A DNA stretch of 64,000 nt from an uncultured beta proteobacterium (GTDB lineage Bacteria; Pseudomonadota; Gammaproteobacteria; Burkholderiales; Burkholderiaceae_C), in the NCBI GenBank assembly GCA_903845935.1, contig CAIMZI010000030.1:1-64000 (forward strand), read 5' to 3'. Under the pieces are notes generated by a model. That model did not search any database, was not told the DNA's origin, and worked only from the letters and a program-made list of their open reading frames with translations. The position numbers and the translations under genes are program-made. This document shows, piece by piece, positions 24,587 through 32,810 of this stretch; the first letter of the stretch is position 1, and the number at the start of each line of letters is the position of its first letter.

Positions 24587-26824
24587 TCAGGCCGCAAGCG
24601 CTGCGCGCGCCAGGCTGCCGCAGTAGTTTCTGATCCAAGGCACCAGCAGCGCCAATTCCATGGGTTGGGCGATAAAAAATCCCTGCCCTTCGTGGCATCC
24701 CATGGCCTGCAATGCATCCCAGCTGGCACGGTCTTCAATGCCCTCGGCCAGTACCCGCAGGCCCAGTGTCTGGCCCAACTCGGCAATCATTTCGGCGATG
24801 CGACCGGCGCCGCCGCCGAGTTGACGCACAAAGGCCTTGTCAATTTTCATGCGGTCCAGCGGCAATTGCTCCAGATGGCTGAGCGAGGAATAGCCGGTGC
24901 CAAAATCATCGATGGAGACGGCAATCTGTTGGGCACGCAATTTGTTGAGCACTTCCCTGACATGGCCCGAACCCAAAATGGCGACGGACTCGGTGATTTC
25001 CAATTCCAGCCGACATCCGTCCAAGCCTGAGGTTTGTAGCGCATCCATCACGGTGTCAAAAAAGTCCGAGGTCTTGAACTGTTCCATCGACACATTCACC
25101 GCCATGCGCAGTGGCGACAGGTCTTGCGCGATCAGCTCCTGCATGGACTGGCAGGCGACGTGCAGTGCCCAGGCCCCCAGGTGAATAATCAAGCCGGATT
25201 GTTCAGCCACCGGGATAAAGCGGTCCGGCGGCACCAGGCTACCATCACTCAAACGCCAGCGCATCAAGGCCTCCAGACCAATCAGCGCGCCGCTGGCAAG
25301 ATCAATTTGCGGCTGATAGACCAGGAACAAATGGTGCCGATCAAAGGCCGTATGCAAGTCGGCCAGCAACTGGGCGCGGTTGCGTGCCATTTCTCCCATA
25401 TCGGCCGTATACATCACATGCTGGCCGCGGGCCTGGCGCTTGGCCAGCTTGAGGGCAATGGTCACATTCTTCAGGCAATCCGCGCCGCTATGCGGCTGGG
25501 CTTCCAAAATCACCAGGCCGCTGGTGATGGTGATGCGGTGGGGTCGGCCCTCGATCATCAGGGGCCGTGCAACGGCCGCGTGAATCTGCTCGGGGCTGAT
25601 GCTGTGTAGCGGCCCAAACAGGCCGAAGGCATTACCTGAAACCCTGGCCAGCATCACATCGAGCCCCACCGCCTGTTGCAGCCGCAGCGACAGGGCCTTA
25701 AGCAACTGATCGCCATAGAGATGGCCCATCAACTCGTTGACAGAAGAGAAATCGTCCACATCCACCAGAGCCAAGGCCAGGCCGGTTTTCTGTTCAGCTT
25801 GGCGTTGATCTATTTCGGTAATCAGTCGCGCTCGGTTGGGCAGCTTCAGCAACTCGTCGACAAAGGCTTGTGCGCTCAATTGCTCGATTAGGCTTTGATT
25901 GTGCAGGCAGGCACTCAGTTGGGCACAAAACACCTTAAGCAACTCGGAATCCATGGGCGCGCACAGGCTGCTGGTATCCACATAGGCCGCCATATCCAGC
26001 CCGTCTTTCTGGCCGAAATACAACACGAAGTAGTCGGCGCCGAAATCACTTTGGCCCAGGGAAAATGCCTGGGTCAGCCGCTCCTGGATGGCGGGGTCGT
26101 GTAACTGGCCCACGGGCAGATGCAGTTGCTCGGCAAAGCGTCCACAAGCCACCAGCACCCTCGGCTGCCCGGCCAGCAGCCCGGCTCTGGCGCAGACCAT
26201 GCCGTCCGGATAGCTGCCCAGTAGATCTGCCAATTGGGTGACAACGCCAATGGCAAAATCATCGAGTCCGCGCATGTGCATGAAGGAGGCGCTGGCCTTG
26301 ATGATTAGCGACAAGCCCTGTCGGTTGGCGCTGAGCGAGCACAGTTGCTGGTAGGAGCGCAAGGTGGTCGTGAAAAGAGTCAGCAGCTTGATCGCACTGA
26401 GTTCCGACTTGGACTTGTAGTCATTGATGTCGTAGCGCAATAGGGTTTCCAGCTCGGGCGCGTAACCCGGCTGCCCGGTGCGCAGAACGATGCGGGTGTG
26501 GTCCAGCCCGGCGGTCTGGCGTATGAAGTCCACCAAATCCAGACCGGCGGTGTGGGACTCCATCACCACGTCCAGCAAGATAAAGGCCAGGCCTTTTTCC
26601 GACAGCAGGATCGATTTGGCCTGGGTCGCGCTATAGGCGTGCAAAAAGCTCACGGGCCTGCCGACAAAATGGTGCTGGCCGACAGCGAACACTGTGGCCT
26701 GGTGCACATCCAGATCATCGTCCACCAGCAGCACACGCCAAGGCTCCTGTGCGCCGCCGGGGCGCACATCTGCTTCGTTGTCAAATTCAAATACCGGCTC
26801 TGGAAGCGGTATGTCACTTGTCAT
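24587..26824 (-). CDS. Response regulator with degenerate GGDEF and active EAL domain
   Basis: A 745-aa REC-DUF3369-GGDEF-EAL protein. The receiver has VLLVDDDLDV and ILLDVVMES. The GGDEF site has decayed to SGNAF, so cyclase activity is unlikely. The EAL domain keeps the main catalytic residues (GLEALMRW, AVNVSMEQF, LELEITES, DDFGTGYSS, MKIDKAFV, EGIED), predicting c-di-GMP hydrolysis. It is the first gene of the minus-strand signalling run and diverges from the chemosensory cluster across 240 bp. Confidence 0.9.
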   Translation of the reverse strand: MTSDIPLPEPVFEFDNEADVRPGGAQEPWRVLLVDDDLDVHQATVFAVGQHHFVGRPVSFLHAYSATQAKSILLSEKGLAFILLDVVMESHTAGLDLVDFIRQTAGLDHTRIVLRTGQPGYAPELETLLRYDINDYKSKSELSAIKLLTLFTTTLRSYQQLCSLSANRQGLSLIIKASASFMHMRGLDDFAIGVVTQLADLLGSYPDGMVCARAGLLAGQPRVLVACGRFAEQLHLPVGQLHDPAIQERLTQAFSLGQSDFGADYFVLYFGQKDGLDMAAYVDTSSLCAPMDSELLKVFCAQLSACLHNQSLIEQLSAQAFVDELLKLPNRARLITEIDQRQAEQKTGLALALVDVDDFSSVNELMGHLYGDQLLKALSLRLQQAVGLDVMLARVSGNAFGLFGPLHSISPEQIHAAVARPLMIEGRPHRITITSGLVILEAQPHSGADCLKNVTIALKLAKRQARGQHVMYTADMGEMARNRAQLLADLHTAFDRHHLFLVYQPQIDLASGALIGLEALMRWRLSDGSLVPPDRFIPVAEQSGLIIHLGAWALHVACQSMQELIAQDLSPLRMAVNVSMEQFKTSDFFDTVMDALQTSGLDGCRLELEITESVAILGSGHVREVLNKLRAQQIAVSIDDFGTGYSSLSHLEQLPLDRMKIDKAFVRQLGGGAGRIAEMIAELGQTLGLRVLAEGIEDRASWDALQAMGCHEGQGFFIAQPMELALLVPWIRNYCGSLARAALAA

Positions 26825-27066
26825 CGTATTTCCTAGCCGAACATTTTTTTAGGCCTTGGCATTGCGGCTCAGGCCTGCAAACCGCGTGTCCATGCATGGT
26901 TCCAACCGCCCCCATGCCCTCCCATTCTCGACAAGTATGTGACTCATTGATGACGCTTGTTGTAACTCCCGGATCAGTGTTTGGTACACAAAAATGCCTT
27001 GAAATCGCCATCGGCATGCCATATGCGCCGCCAACACTAGTCCCTAATAAACCGTCGGAAGCATCC

Positions 27067-29430
27067 ATGAACATCCGCCACCGCATCACCTTGCTGGTTG
27101 TATTGACCTTTCTGGCCATTTCACTGATTGGCGGATTCGCTGTCTACCAGAGTCGGGGCAGCGCGCTCGAGGTCAAGTCCGTGACCCAGGGCGTGGTGCC
27201 CAGCGCCTTGGCGTCCGCCGAACTGGTGGGACAGCTCAAGGATGTGCAGTTGTCGGTGATGGCCATCGTGTCGGCATCGGATCTGAAAATTGCCGCCCAG
27301 GCCGAGGACCGTTTGCAGTCCACGCAAAGCCGCTTGCAACGCGCCTTTGATGCGCAAATGCAGCAGGCCAGCAGCGAGGCGCAACGAGGGCTGGTGGCAC
27401 AGGCCAAGGAAAGCCTGAGCAATTACTTTGCCGCCATCAAGGACACGGTGGATTTCAAACTCAAGGGCCAGAACGCCATTGCCGAGGCCAATCTGGCGGC
27501 CAATGTGGGCGGCTATTTACAAGAGATGGAGTCGGTGGTGGATACGCTGCAGATCGAGAAACGCCGCAGCAAGGATGACGCCATTACGGCATTGAATGAC
27601 AACCTTACCAATACCACCGGCACCATTGCCGCAGTGACCTTGGTCGCCGTCGTGCTGTTGACCAGCATCGGCGTGCTGCTTTACCGCCAGATCATTCATC
27701 CCATCAGCGACATGGAAACTAAGATGACGGAAATCGCCGTCAATCAGGACTTTAGCCAGCGCCTGCCGGTCAACCGCATGGACGAAATCGGGCACTCGGT
27801 GGTGGCCTTTAACCTGATGGTGCAGAAGATCGAAGAGAGCACCGAGTTGGTCAAGCAAAAGACGGCCGATATCCGCGCCATGATGCACTACATTCCGCAG
27901 GGCATTTTGACGATAGAGGCCGGAAATCGCATCCATCCAGAGTATTCCGTGCACTTGGAACGCATTCTGGAGACCCGCGACATTGCCGGGCGCGATCTGA
28001 TGGAGGTGGTGTTCTCAGACACACAGTGCAACTCCGACCAGCTGTCGCAGATTGAGACCAGCACCAGTGCCTGCATTGGCGAGGACGAGATGAACTTTGG
28101 CTTTAACGCCCATTTGCTGGCAAGCGAAGTTTGTAAAAGAATGCCCGATGGTGGCAACAAGATTCTGGACCTGAATTGGTCACCCATTACCAATGAAGCA
28201 GGCACCACGCAGCGCCTCCTTTTGTGTGTGCGCGATGTGACCGCGCTGCGTGAACTGGAGGCCGCCGCCCATGAGCAAAGGCGCGAACTGGCCATCATTG
28301 GTGAAATTCTGGCGGTCAAGCAGGAAAAGTTCTTCGAGTTTGTGCACAGTGCCATCGACTTTTTGGAACAGAACCGCCGCATCATTCAGGAGACCGAAGC
28401 CGCCGAGTTGCAGGCCAGCCGCCAGGGGATCATCACCCTGTTGTTTCGCAACATGCACACCATCAAGGGCAATGCGCGTACTTACGGGCTGCTGTACCTG
28501 ACCCATGTGGTGCATGAGGCCGAGCAGACCTATGACAAACTGCGCCAAAACGAACAGGCGGTGTGGGATGGTGCGCTGATGCTGTCCCAGTTGGAAGATA
28601 CGCGCCGGGTGCTGGACGAATACGCCCAGATCAACGAGGTGAAGCTGGGTCGCCGTGGGCCGGGCAGGCGTGGCGACGTGGATCAGTTCCTGATGGTGGA
28701 CAAGCAGCACATTGCAGCCACATTGGACCTGATCGATGCGGCCGATGCGGCCAGTCCGTCGGCACTGCGTGATACCTTGCGCCAAGCCCGCCACAACCTG
28801 GAATTGATAGGCACCGAGACCATCGAAGAGGCGCTGGCCGGCGTGCTGGAGTCGCTGCCATCGCTGGCCAAGGAGCTGGGCAAACAAGCCCCCATCACCA
28901 GCGTCCAATCCAATGGCATTGTGTTGCGCACGCAACTCGCCGTGCTGCTTAAAAACGTCTGCATGCACCTGTACCGCAATTGCCTGGACCATGGCATTGA
29001 AAGCAGTATCGAGCGCGTGGCCCAAGGCAAGAGTCCGGCCGGACACATCCACCTTGGAATGACCATGCAGGGCGAACAACTGCTGATCCGTCTGCACGAT
29101 GATGGTCGCGGCTTGGCTGCAGCTGCGATCCGGCGCAAGGCGGTGGAGCGCGGCTTGATTGCGGCCGATGCCAAACTGACGCCCAACGAAATTGCCCAGT
29201 TGGTGTTTCTGCCTGGCTTCTCTACAGCGGCCGAACTGACCGAGGTGTCCGGACGCGGCGTCGGCATGGACGCGGTCAAGGGCTTTGTGGAGGCGGCCGG
29301 CGGCAGCATCGCGCTGGAAATTGCAGCCGATGCGCCCGACGCCGAGTATTTGCCGTTTTCCACCTTGCTGCTGTTGCCGGCCAAGTTTGCGGTGGTGCCG
29401 GCGCTGCGCCTGCTGCAGCAAACGGCCTGA
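27067..29430 (+). CDS. Receptor-HAMP-Hpt-HATPase hybrid, CheA-like kinase
   Basis: A 787-aa fusion. An MCP-type sensor front end comprises a helix at about 7-27, a four-helix bundle to about 180, a second helix (IAAVTLVAVVLLTSIGVLLY) and HAMP. A PAS-like stretch follows (IPQGILTIEAGNRI), then an Hpt domain with FRNMHTIKGNARTYGL (phospho-His), then a CheA-like HATPase with LYRNCLDHGIESS, HDDGRGLAAA and SGRGVGMDAV. It lacks the P2 and C-terminal CheW-like domains of CheA. One chain could therefore sense, autophosphorylate and pass phosphate to the CheY encoded four genes on. ATG at 27067; upstream residues in the longer frame are not family-like. Confidence 0.8.
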   Translation: MNIRHRITLLVVLTFLAISLIGGFAVYQSRGSALEVKSVTQGVVPSALASAELVGQLKDVQLSVMAIVSASDLKIAAQAEDRLQSTQSRLQRAFDAQMQQASSEAQRGLVAQAKESLSNYFAAIKDTVDFKLKGQNAIAEANLAANVGGYLQEMESVVDTLQIEKRRSKDDAITALNDNLTNTTGTIAAVTLVAVVLLTSIGVLLYRQIIHPISDMETKMTEIAVNQDFSQRLPVNRMDEIGHSVVAFNLMVQKIEESTELVKQKTADIRAMMHYIPQGILTIEAGNRIHPEYSVHLERILETRDIAGRDLMEVVFSDTQCNSDQLSQIETSTSACIGEDEMNFGFNAHLLASEVCKRMPDGGNKILDLNWSPITNEAGTTQRLLLCVRDVTALRELEAAAHEQRRELAIIGEILAVKQEKFFEFVHSAIDFLEQNRRIIQETEAAELQASRQGIITLLFRNMHTIKGNARTYGLLYLTHVVHEAEQTYDKLRQNEQAVWDGALMLSQLEDTRRVLDEYAQINEVKLGRRGPGRRGDVDQFLMVDKQHIAATLDLIDAADAASPSALRDTLRQARHNLELIGTETIEEALAGVLESLPSLAKELGKQAPITSVQSNGIVLRTQLAVLLKNVCMHLYRNCLDHGIESSIERVAQGKSPAGHIHLGMTMQGEQLLIRLHDDGRGLAAAAIRRKAVERGLIAADAKLTPNEIAQLVFLPGFSTAAELTEVSGRGVGMDAVKGFVEAAGGSIALEIAADAPDAEYLPFSTLLLLPAKFAVVPALRLLQQTA

Positions 29431-29442
29431 TCAGACTCGCCA

Positions 29443-30165
29443 ATGGATTTCTCCTTATTTGATTTCGCCCTTGGCGCGCTGATTGCCGGCGCGCTATGTG
29501 CTTGGCTGGGCTGGCGCCAGGGACTGCGGCATACGCAGTCTCTTGCGCTTGACGCTAGCGCAGTGGAGCAGGAGCAGGCCTTGCAGGACGAACTGCAGGA
29601 GTTGCTACTGCGTCTGAGCGGAGGCGAGCAGCAGATGCAGGACTTGCAGCGTGCGTCTGAGCAGCAGTTGCACATGCTGCAGAACGAGCATGCAAGCGCG
29701 CTGCACGACCTGTCGACACAGTCGCTCGGCCTGCGCGCTCAGGCCAGCCTGGGTTGCGACACCATGGCCGGTGAAGTGGCGCAACTATTGGGGCTGGTCA
29801 AGACCTTTGAGCGTTGGCATGACGACATGAATATGCTGATCCGCCATAACAGCGAGATGCATTCCCTGAATGACGACTTCGCCATGATCGTGCGCCAGAT
29901 GGTGATCGTGACACTCAATGCGTCGATTGAAGCGGCACGGGCCGGCGATCAGGGACGGGGCTTTGCCGTGGTCGCCAGCGAGATGCGTAACCTGGCAGCG
30001 CGCGCCGAAAAACTCTCCAACGATTATCGGGCACGTCTGTATGAAAACGACTTGATCACCACCACCACCTTTCAGGGTCTGCAGGCGGGCGGCAAGATGA
30101 TCATGGGCACCGTCATCGGGCTGGACCTGAGCAACAAGAAGACGCGGGAAACCCTGCGCGCATGA
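29443..30165 (+). CDS. Short MCP signalling-tip protein
   Basis: A 240-aa protein with one N-terminal helix (ALGALIAGALCAWLGW), a coiled coil rich in Gln and Leu, and a chemoreceptor hairpin tip ([30 protein letters not shown]). It has no sensor domain and lacks most of the MCP methylation helices. It starts 12 bp after the CheA-like fusion. The tip could dock with the kinase as a scaffold in place of a full receptor. Homology to MCP proteins is clear; its role here is inferred. Confidence 0.75.
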   Translation: MDFSLFDFALGALIAGALCAWLGWRQGLRHTQSLALDASAVEQEQALQDELQELLLRLSGGEQQMQDLQRASEQQLHMLQNEHASALHDLSTQSLGLRAQASLGCDTMAGEVAQLLGLVKTFERWHDDMNMLIRHNSEMHSLNDDFAMIVRQMVIVTLNASIEAARAGDQGRGFAVVASEMRNLAARAEKLSNDYRARLYENDLITTTTFQGLQAGGKMIMGTVIGLDLSNKKTRETLRA

Positions 30166-30175
30166 GGCGATCCAC

Positions 30176-30727
30176 ATGATTTCGCCCGCCGCCCGCAACG
30201 TATTGCAGCAGATGGTGGTGCGCGCCATTCATGCCAGTCCGCTGGTGCTGGCGGATCAGGCCCGTCTGATTGAGGTGGGGCCGACCCTGTTGCGGGTGCA
30301 GTACGAGCAGGCCGTGCTGCTGACGGTCTCGTCCTATGTTTTTCGCCTGACGCTATTGATTCATTTTCGGGATGACAGCGCAACAAGGGCGCACTTCGCT
30401 GCGGTCAACCGGGTTCCTGCCGCAGAAATGGACGCGCAGGCTTTCAACGATGCCATCCGCGAGTGCGGAAATATCTGCTGCGGCAACCTGAACCGCGATC
30501 TGGTGCACGTGTTTCCCCATGTGGGCATGTCCACGCCCAACATCATCGACCACCGCTGCGTAGCCTATCTGGGCAAGCTGGATGCAGACTATGTGCAGCA
30601 CTTTGAAATGGGGGATTCGGCGGGTCCGCCGTTTGCGCTGACGCTATGTGTCAAGGCTTTTGCAGCATTGGATTTTGCTGCGGACTTTGATGCAGAAGAA
30701 CAGACTGGCGAATTGGAAATGTTTTAA
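30176..30727 (+). CDS. CheX/CheC-like protein
   Basis: A 183-aa protein with a CheX-type phosphatase-like motif, FNDAIRECGNICCGNLNRDL, in which Glu and Asn match the E-x2-N pair used by CheC/CheX/FliY to remove phosphate from CheY-P. Spacing to the gene before is 10 bp. It is likely a CheY-P phosphatase or an adaptor built on that fold. Outside this motif similarity is too weak to call by eye. Confidence 0.6.
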   Translation: MISPAARNVLQQMVVRAIHASPLVLADQARLIEVGPTLLRVQYEQAVLLTVSSYVFRLTLLIHFRDDSATRAHFAAVNRVPAAEMDAQAFNDAIRECGNICCGNLNRDLVHVFPHVGMSTPNIIDHRCVAYLGKLDADYVQHFEMGDSAGPPFALTLCVKAFAALDFAADFDAEEQTGELEMF

Positions 30728-30739
30728 AGAAAGGTAAGC

Positions 30740-31714
30740 ATGAGCAACGACAATGATTTGGTGAGCAAGGTACTGGTGCTCGACAGCGACCCGGCCTGTT
30801 ACGAAAAGATAAAAACCTTCTGCGAGAAAAATAACCTGGTGGGTCTGAAGGTGCAGCCCGACAACGTGATGTCGGTGTTGCGCTCGAATGTAGATCTGGG
30901 CGGAATTCTGCTGTCGGAAAGCTATGATGGTCGCAGCCAGGGCGGCATTCAATTGGCCCAGCGCATCAACGCTATTCGTTCCGAGCTACCCATCTTTTTG
31001 CGCCGCGAAGGCGCGGCCACATTGGACGACCTGCCTGCACTTGAGTGCAAATGCATCAGTGCGGCCTACACCATTGACGACATGCGAAACCTGCAGGGTT
31101 CGATTGGCGAATATATCTTCAGCTTGTCCTATCCGAATGTTCTGGTGCGCGGCATTGCCGAAATCACCAAGGCCGCTTTGGAGAGCCAGTTCAAGGGGAT
31201 GACGGTCGACGTGGCTGCGCCCTATATCGTGCGTGACCGGCTGATTTACGGCGAAATATTTACCCTGATCCCGATTGAAAGCAGCTGGTGCCGCGGCTAC
31301 ATGATGCTGCAGACCGAAGAGATCGCTCTGCTGGAACTGGTCAAGGCCGAACGCACCCATATGAGTGCGCAAGAGGGTTTTGATTTCCGCAACCTCAACG
31401 GTTTGCTGGGCGAGGTGACCAATCTGGTCTGGGGCGCATTCAAGAACCGTTACATGTCGAACTCGGCGCGCAGTGCGCATCTGTCCCAGGTGCCCATCAT
31501 CATCAACCACTTACATCGCTACATTTCCTTTGGTTCCGACAACCCCCAGCTGTGTTTCAAATACACGTTGGACGATGCGTCGATGGAGTCCGAACGCAAG
31601 CTGGAGATCTACCAGAAGTTCGTGTTCAACCTGAACTGGGCGCCAGAGGACTTTACCGAAAACCTGATTTCAGTGGAAGACCTGGTGGAGTCCGGCGAGC
31701 TGGACCTATTTTAA
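30740..31714 (+). CDS. Pseudo-receiver plus CheX-like protein
   Basis: A 324-aa protein in two halves. The first (about 1-125) looks like a receiver domain (VLVLDSDPACYEKIKTFCE) but has no convincing phospho-acceptor context (GGILLSESYDG). The second half contains FRNLNGLLGEVTNLVWGAF, again a CheX/CheC-like E-x2-N motif. AAAGG precedes the ATG. It may be a fused sensor for phosphorylated partners. A second CheX-like gene beside the first is unusual. Confidence 0.55.
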   Translation: MSNDNDLVSKVLVLDSDPACYEKIKTFCEKNNLVGLKVQPDNVMSVLRSNVDLGGILLSESYDGRSQGGIQLAQRINAIRSELPIFLRREGAATLDDLPALECKCISAAYTIDDMRNLQGSIGEYIFSLSYPNVLVRGIAEITKAALESQFKGMTVDVAAPYIVRDRLIYGEIFTLIPIESSWCRGYMMLQTEEIALLELVKAERTHMSAQEGFDFRNLNGLLGEVTNLVWGAFKNRYMSNSARSAHLSQVPIIINHLHRYISFGSDNPQLCFKYTLDDASMESERKLEIYQKFVFNLNWAPEDFTENLISVEDLVESGELDLF

Positions 31715-31733
31715 TTTTTTGAAAGAAACTGAT

Positions 31734-32102
31734 ATGGCACAAATTTTGGTGGTGGATGATTCAAGTACGGTCCGCAATGAAGTGGGCGATTTTCTCAAGG
31801 CGAATGGCCTGGACATTGCCTTTGCCATAGACGGACGTGACGGTCTGACCAAGCTCAAGGCCGACCCCGCTATTAAGCTGGTGGTGTGTGACGTCAACAT
31901 GCCCAATATGGATGGCCTGACCATGGCCGAAAAGGTGCGCAGCGAACTGGGCAATGCCACGGTCAATATCATCATGTTGACCACCGAAAACTCACCCGCC
32001 ATGAAGGAGCGCGGCAAGGCTGCCGGCATCAAGGGTTGGATTGTCAAACCCTTCAAGGGCGACGCCGTGCTGGCCACCTTCAAGAAGTTAGTGGGAGCCT
32101 GA
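31734..32102 (+). CDS. CheY-like single-domain response regulator
   Basis: A 122-aa receiver with all catalytic residues: acidic pair in VVDDSS, phospho-Asp in VVCDVNMPNMDG, Thr in MLTTENS, and Lys in IVKPFKGD. It is the probable output of the hybrid kinase in the same operon; with no attached effector it would bind a target such as a flagellar or pilus motor switch. The ATG at 31734 follows GAAAGAAAC and avoids the extra MKETD of the longer frame. Confidence 0.88.
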   Translation: MAQILVVDDSSTVRNEVGDFLKANGLDIAFAIDGRDGLTKLKADPAIKLVVCDVNMPNMDGLTMAEKVRSELGNATVNIIMLTTENSPAMKERGKAAGIKGWIVKPFKGDAVLATFKKLVGA

Positions 32103-32397
32103 TAGCCAAGCTGCGTTTGTACGCCCAGGCAGTCGGCGGCAGCGCATCTACTGTTGCGGGTTGTCCTGGCGGGTGGGGGTGTCACGGCGGTTCGGTGAGT
32201 GGGTGCAAGATGCCTACCTGACTGATAAACCCCCGCACTTTGAGTGTTGCGCATGTGACATTAACAAGTCAATTTTTTGACTAATCGCAAGCTGGTTCAG
32301 AGACTATCATTGAACCTTGTTCCAGCGGCGCCGCACAACATCGCTTTGCAAGCGGACCGTAAAAAATCACGTCGTTTATTTTCAGAAAGGTCACGCC

Positions 32398-32655
32398 ATG
32401 CACGCAATCAAGGAAGCCCGCCATCTCATCGAGAAATCACCTGAAGAGGAGTCCTCAAAAATCCTGTCAAATCTGGTACTTGCCCTGGAAACCGAGGCCA
32501 GTTTTGCGATTTCAGAAATCTACAAACTCGATATGGATCAGTTCGGTCTGGCACTGAGCATTCTGAAGGAATGGCGGCTCGATCGCTATTACGCCGGCAA
32601 GGCGCGCCTGTTTGACGCAGCCCTGCGCGCCGCCGAACTGCAAACGCCACATTAA
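32398..32655 (+). CDS. Small helical hypothetical protein
   Basis: An 85-aa protein, mostly predicted helix (AIKEARHLIEKSPEEESSKI, LVLALETEASFAISEIYKL, FGLALSILKEWRLDRYY). The ATG has AGAAAGG ten bases upstream. The coding character is good (no stops, GC-rich third positions). It lies alone between cheY and the phosphodiesterase; the 295 bp before it show no other gene. I do not recognise the family. Confidence 0.6.
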   Translation: MHAIKEARHLIEKSPEEESSKILSNLVLALETEASFAISEIYKLDMDQFGLALSILKEWRLDRYYAGKARLFDAALRAAELQTPH

Positions 32656-32718
32656 ATCCAGGGGCGTCACTGACCCCAGGTGAGCCCCGATCACGGTCAG
32701 CTTTTACCTGGCGTAAGG

Positions 32719-32736
32719 GCTTCATCAGACTGTCAC
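32719..32736 (+). promoter_or_regulatory. Pho box upstream of the phosphodiesterase lipoprotein
   Basis: GCTTCAT-CAGA-CTGTCAC with 11-bp period, followed 10 bp on by TACGAT as -10. It ends 74 bp before the ATG at 32811. Confidence 0.75.
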
Positions 32737-32810
32737 TTTTGCCCAATACGATGACCACATAACCGTGGTTTATCGCGATAACTCCTTACTTTTGGATTGG
32801 GGAATAGGGC

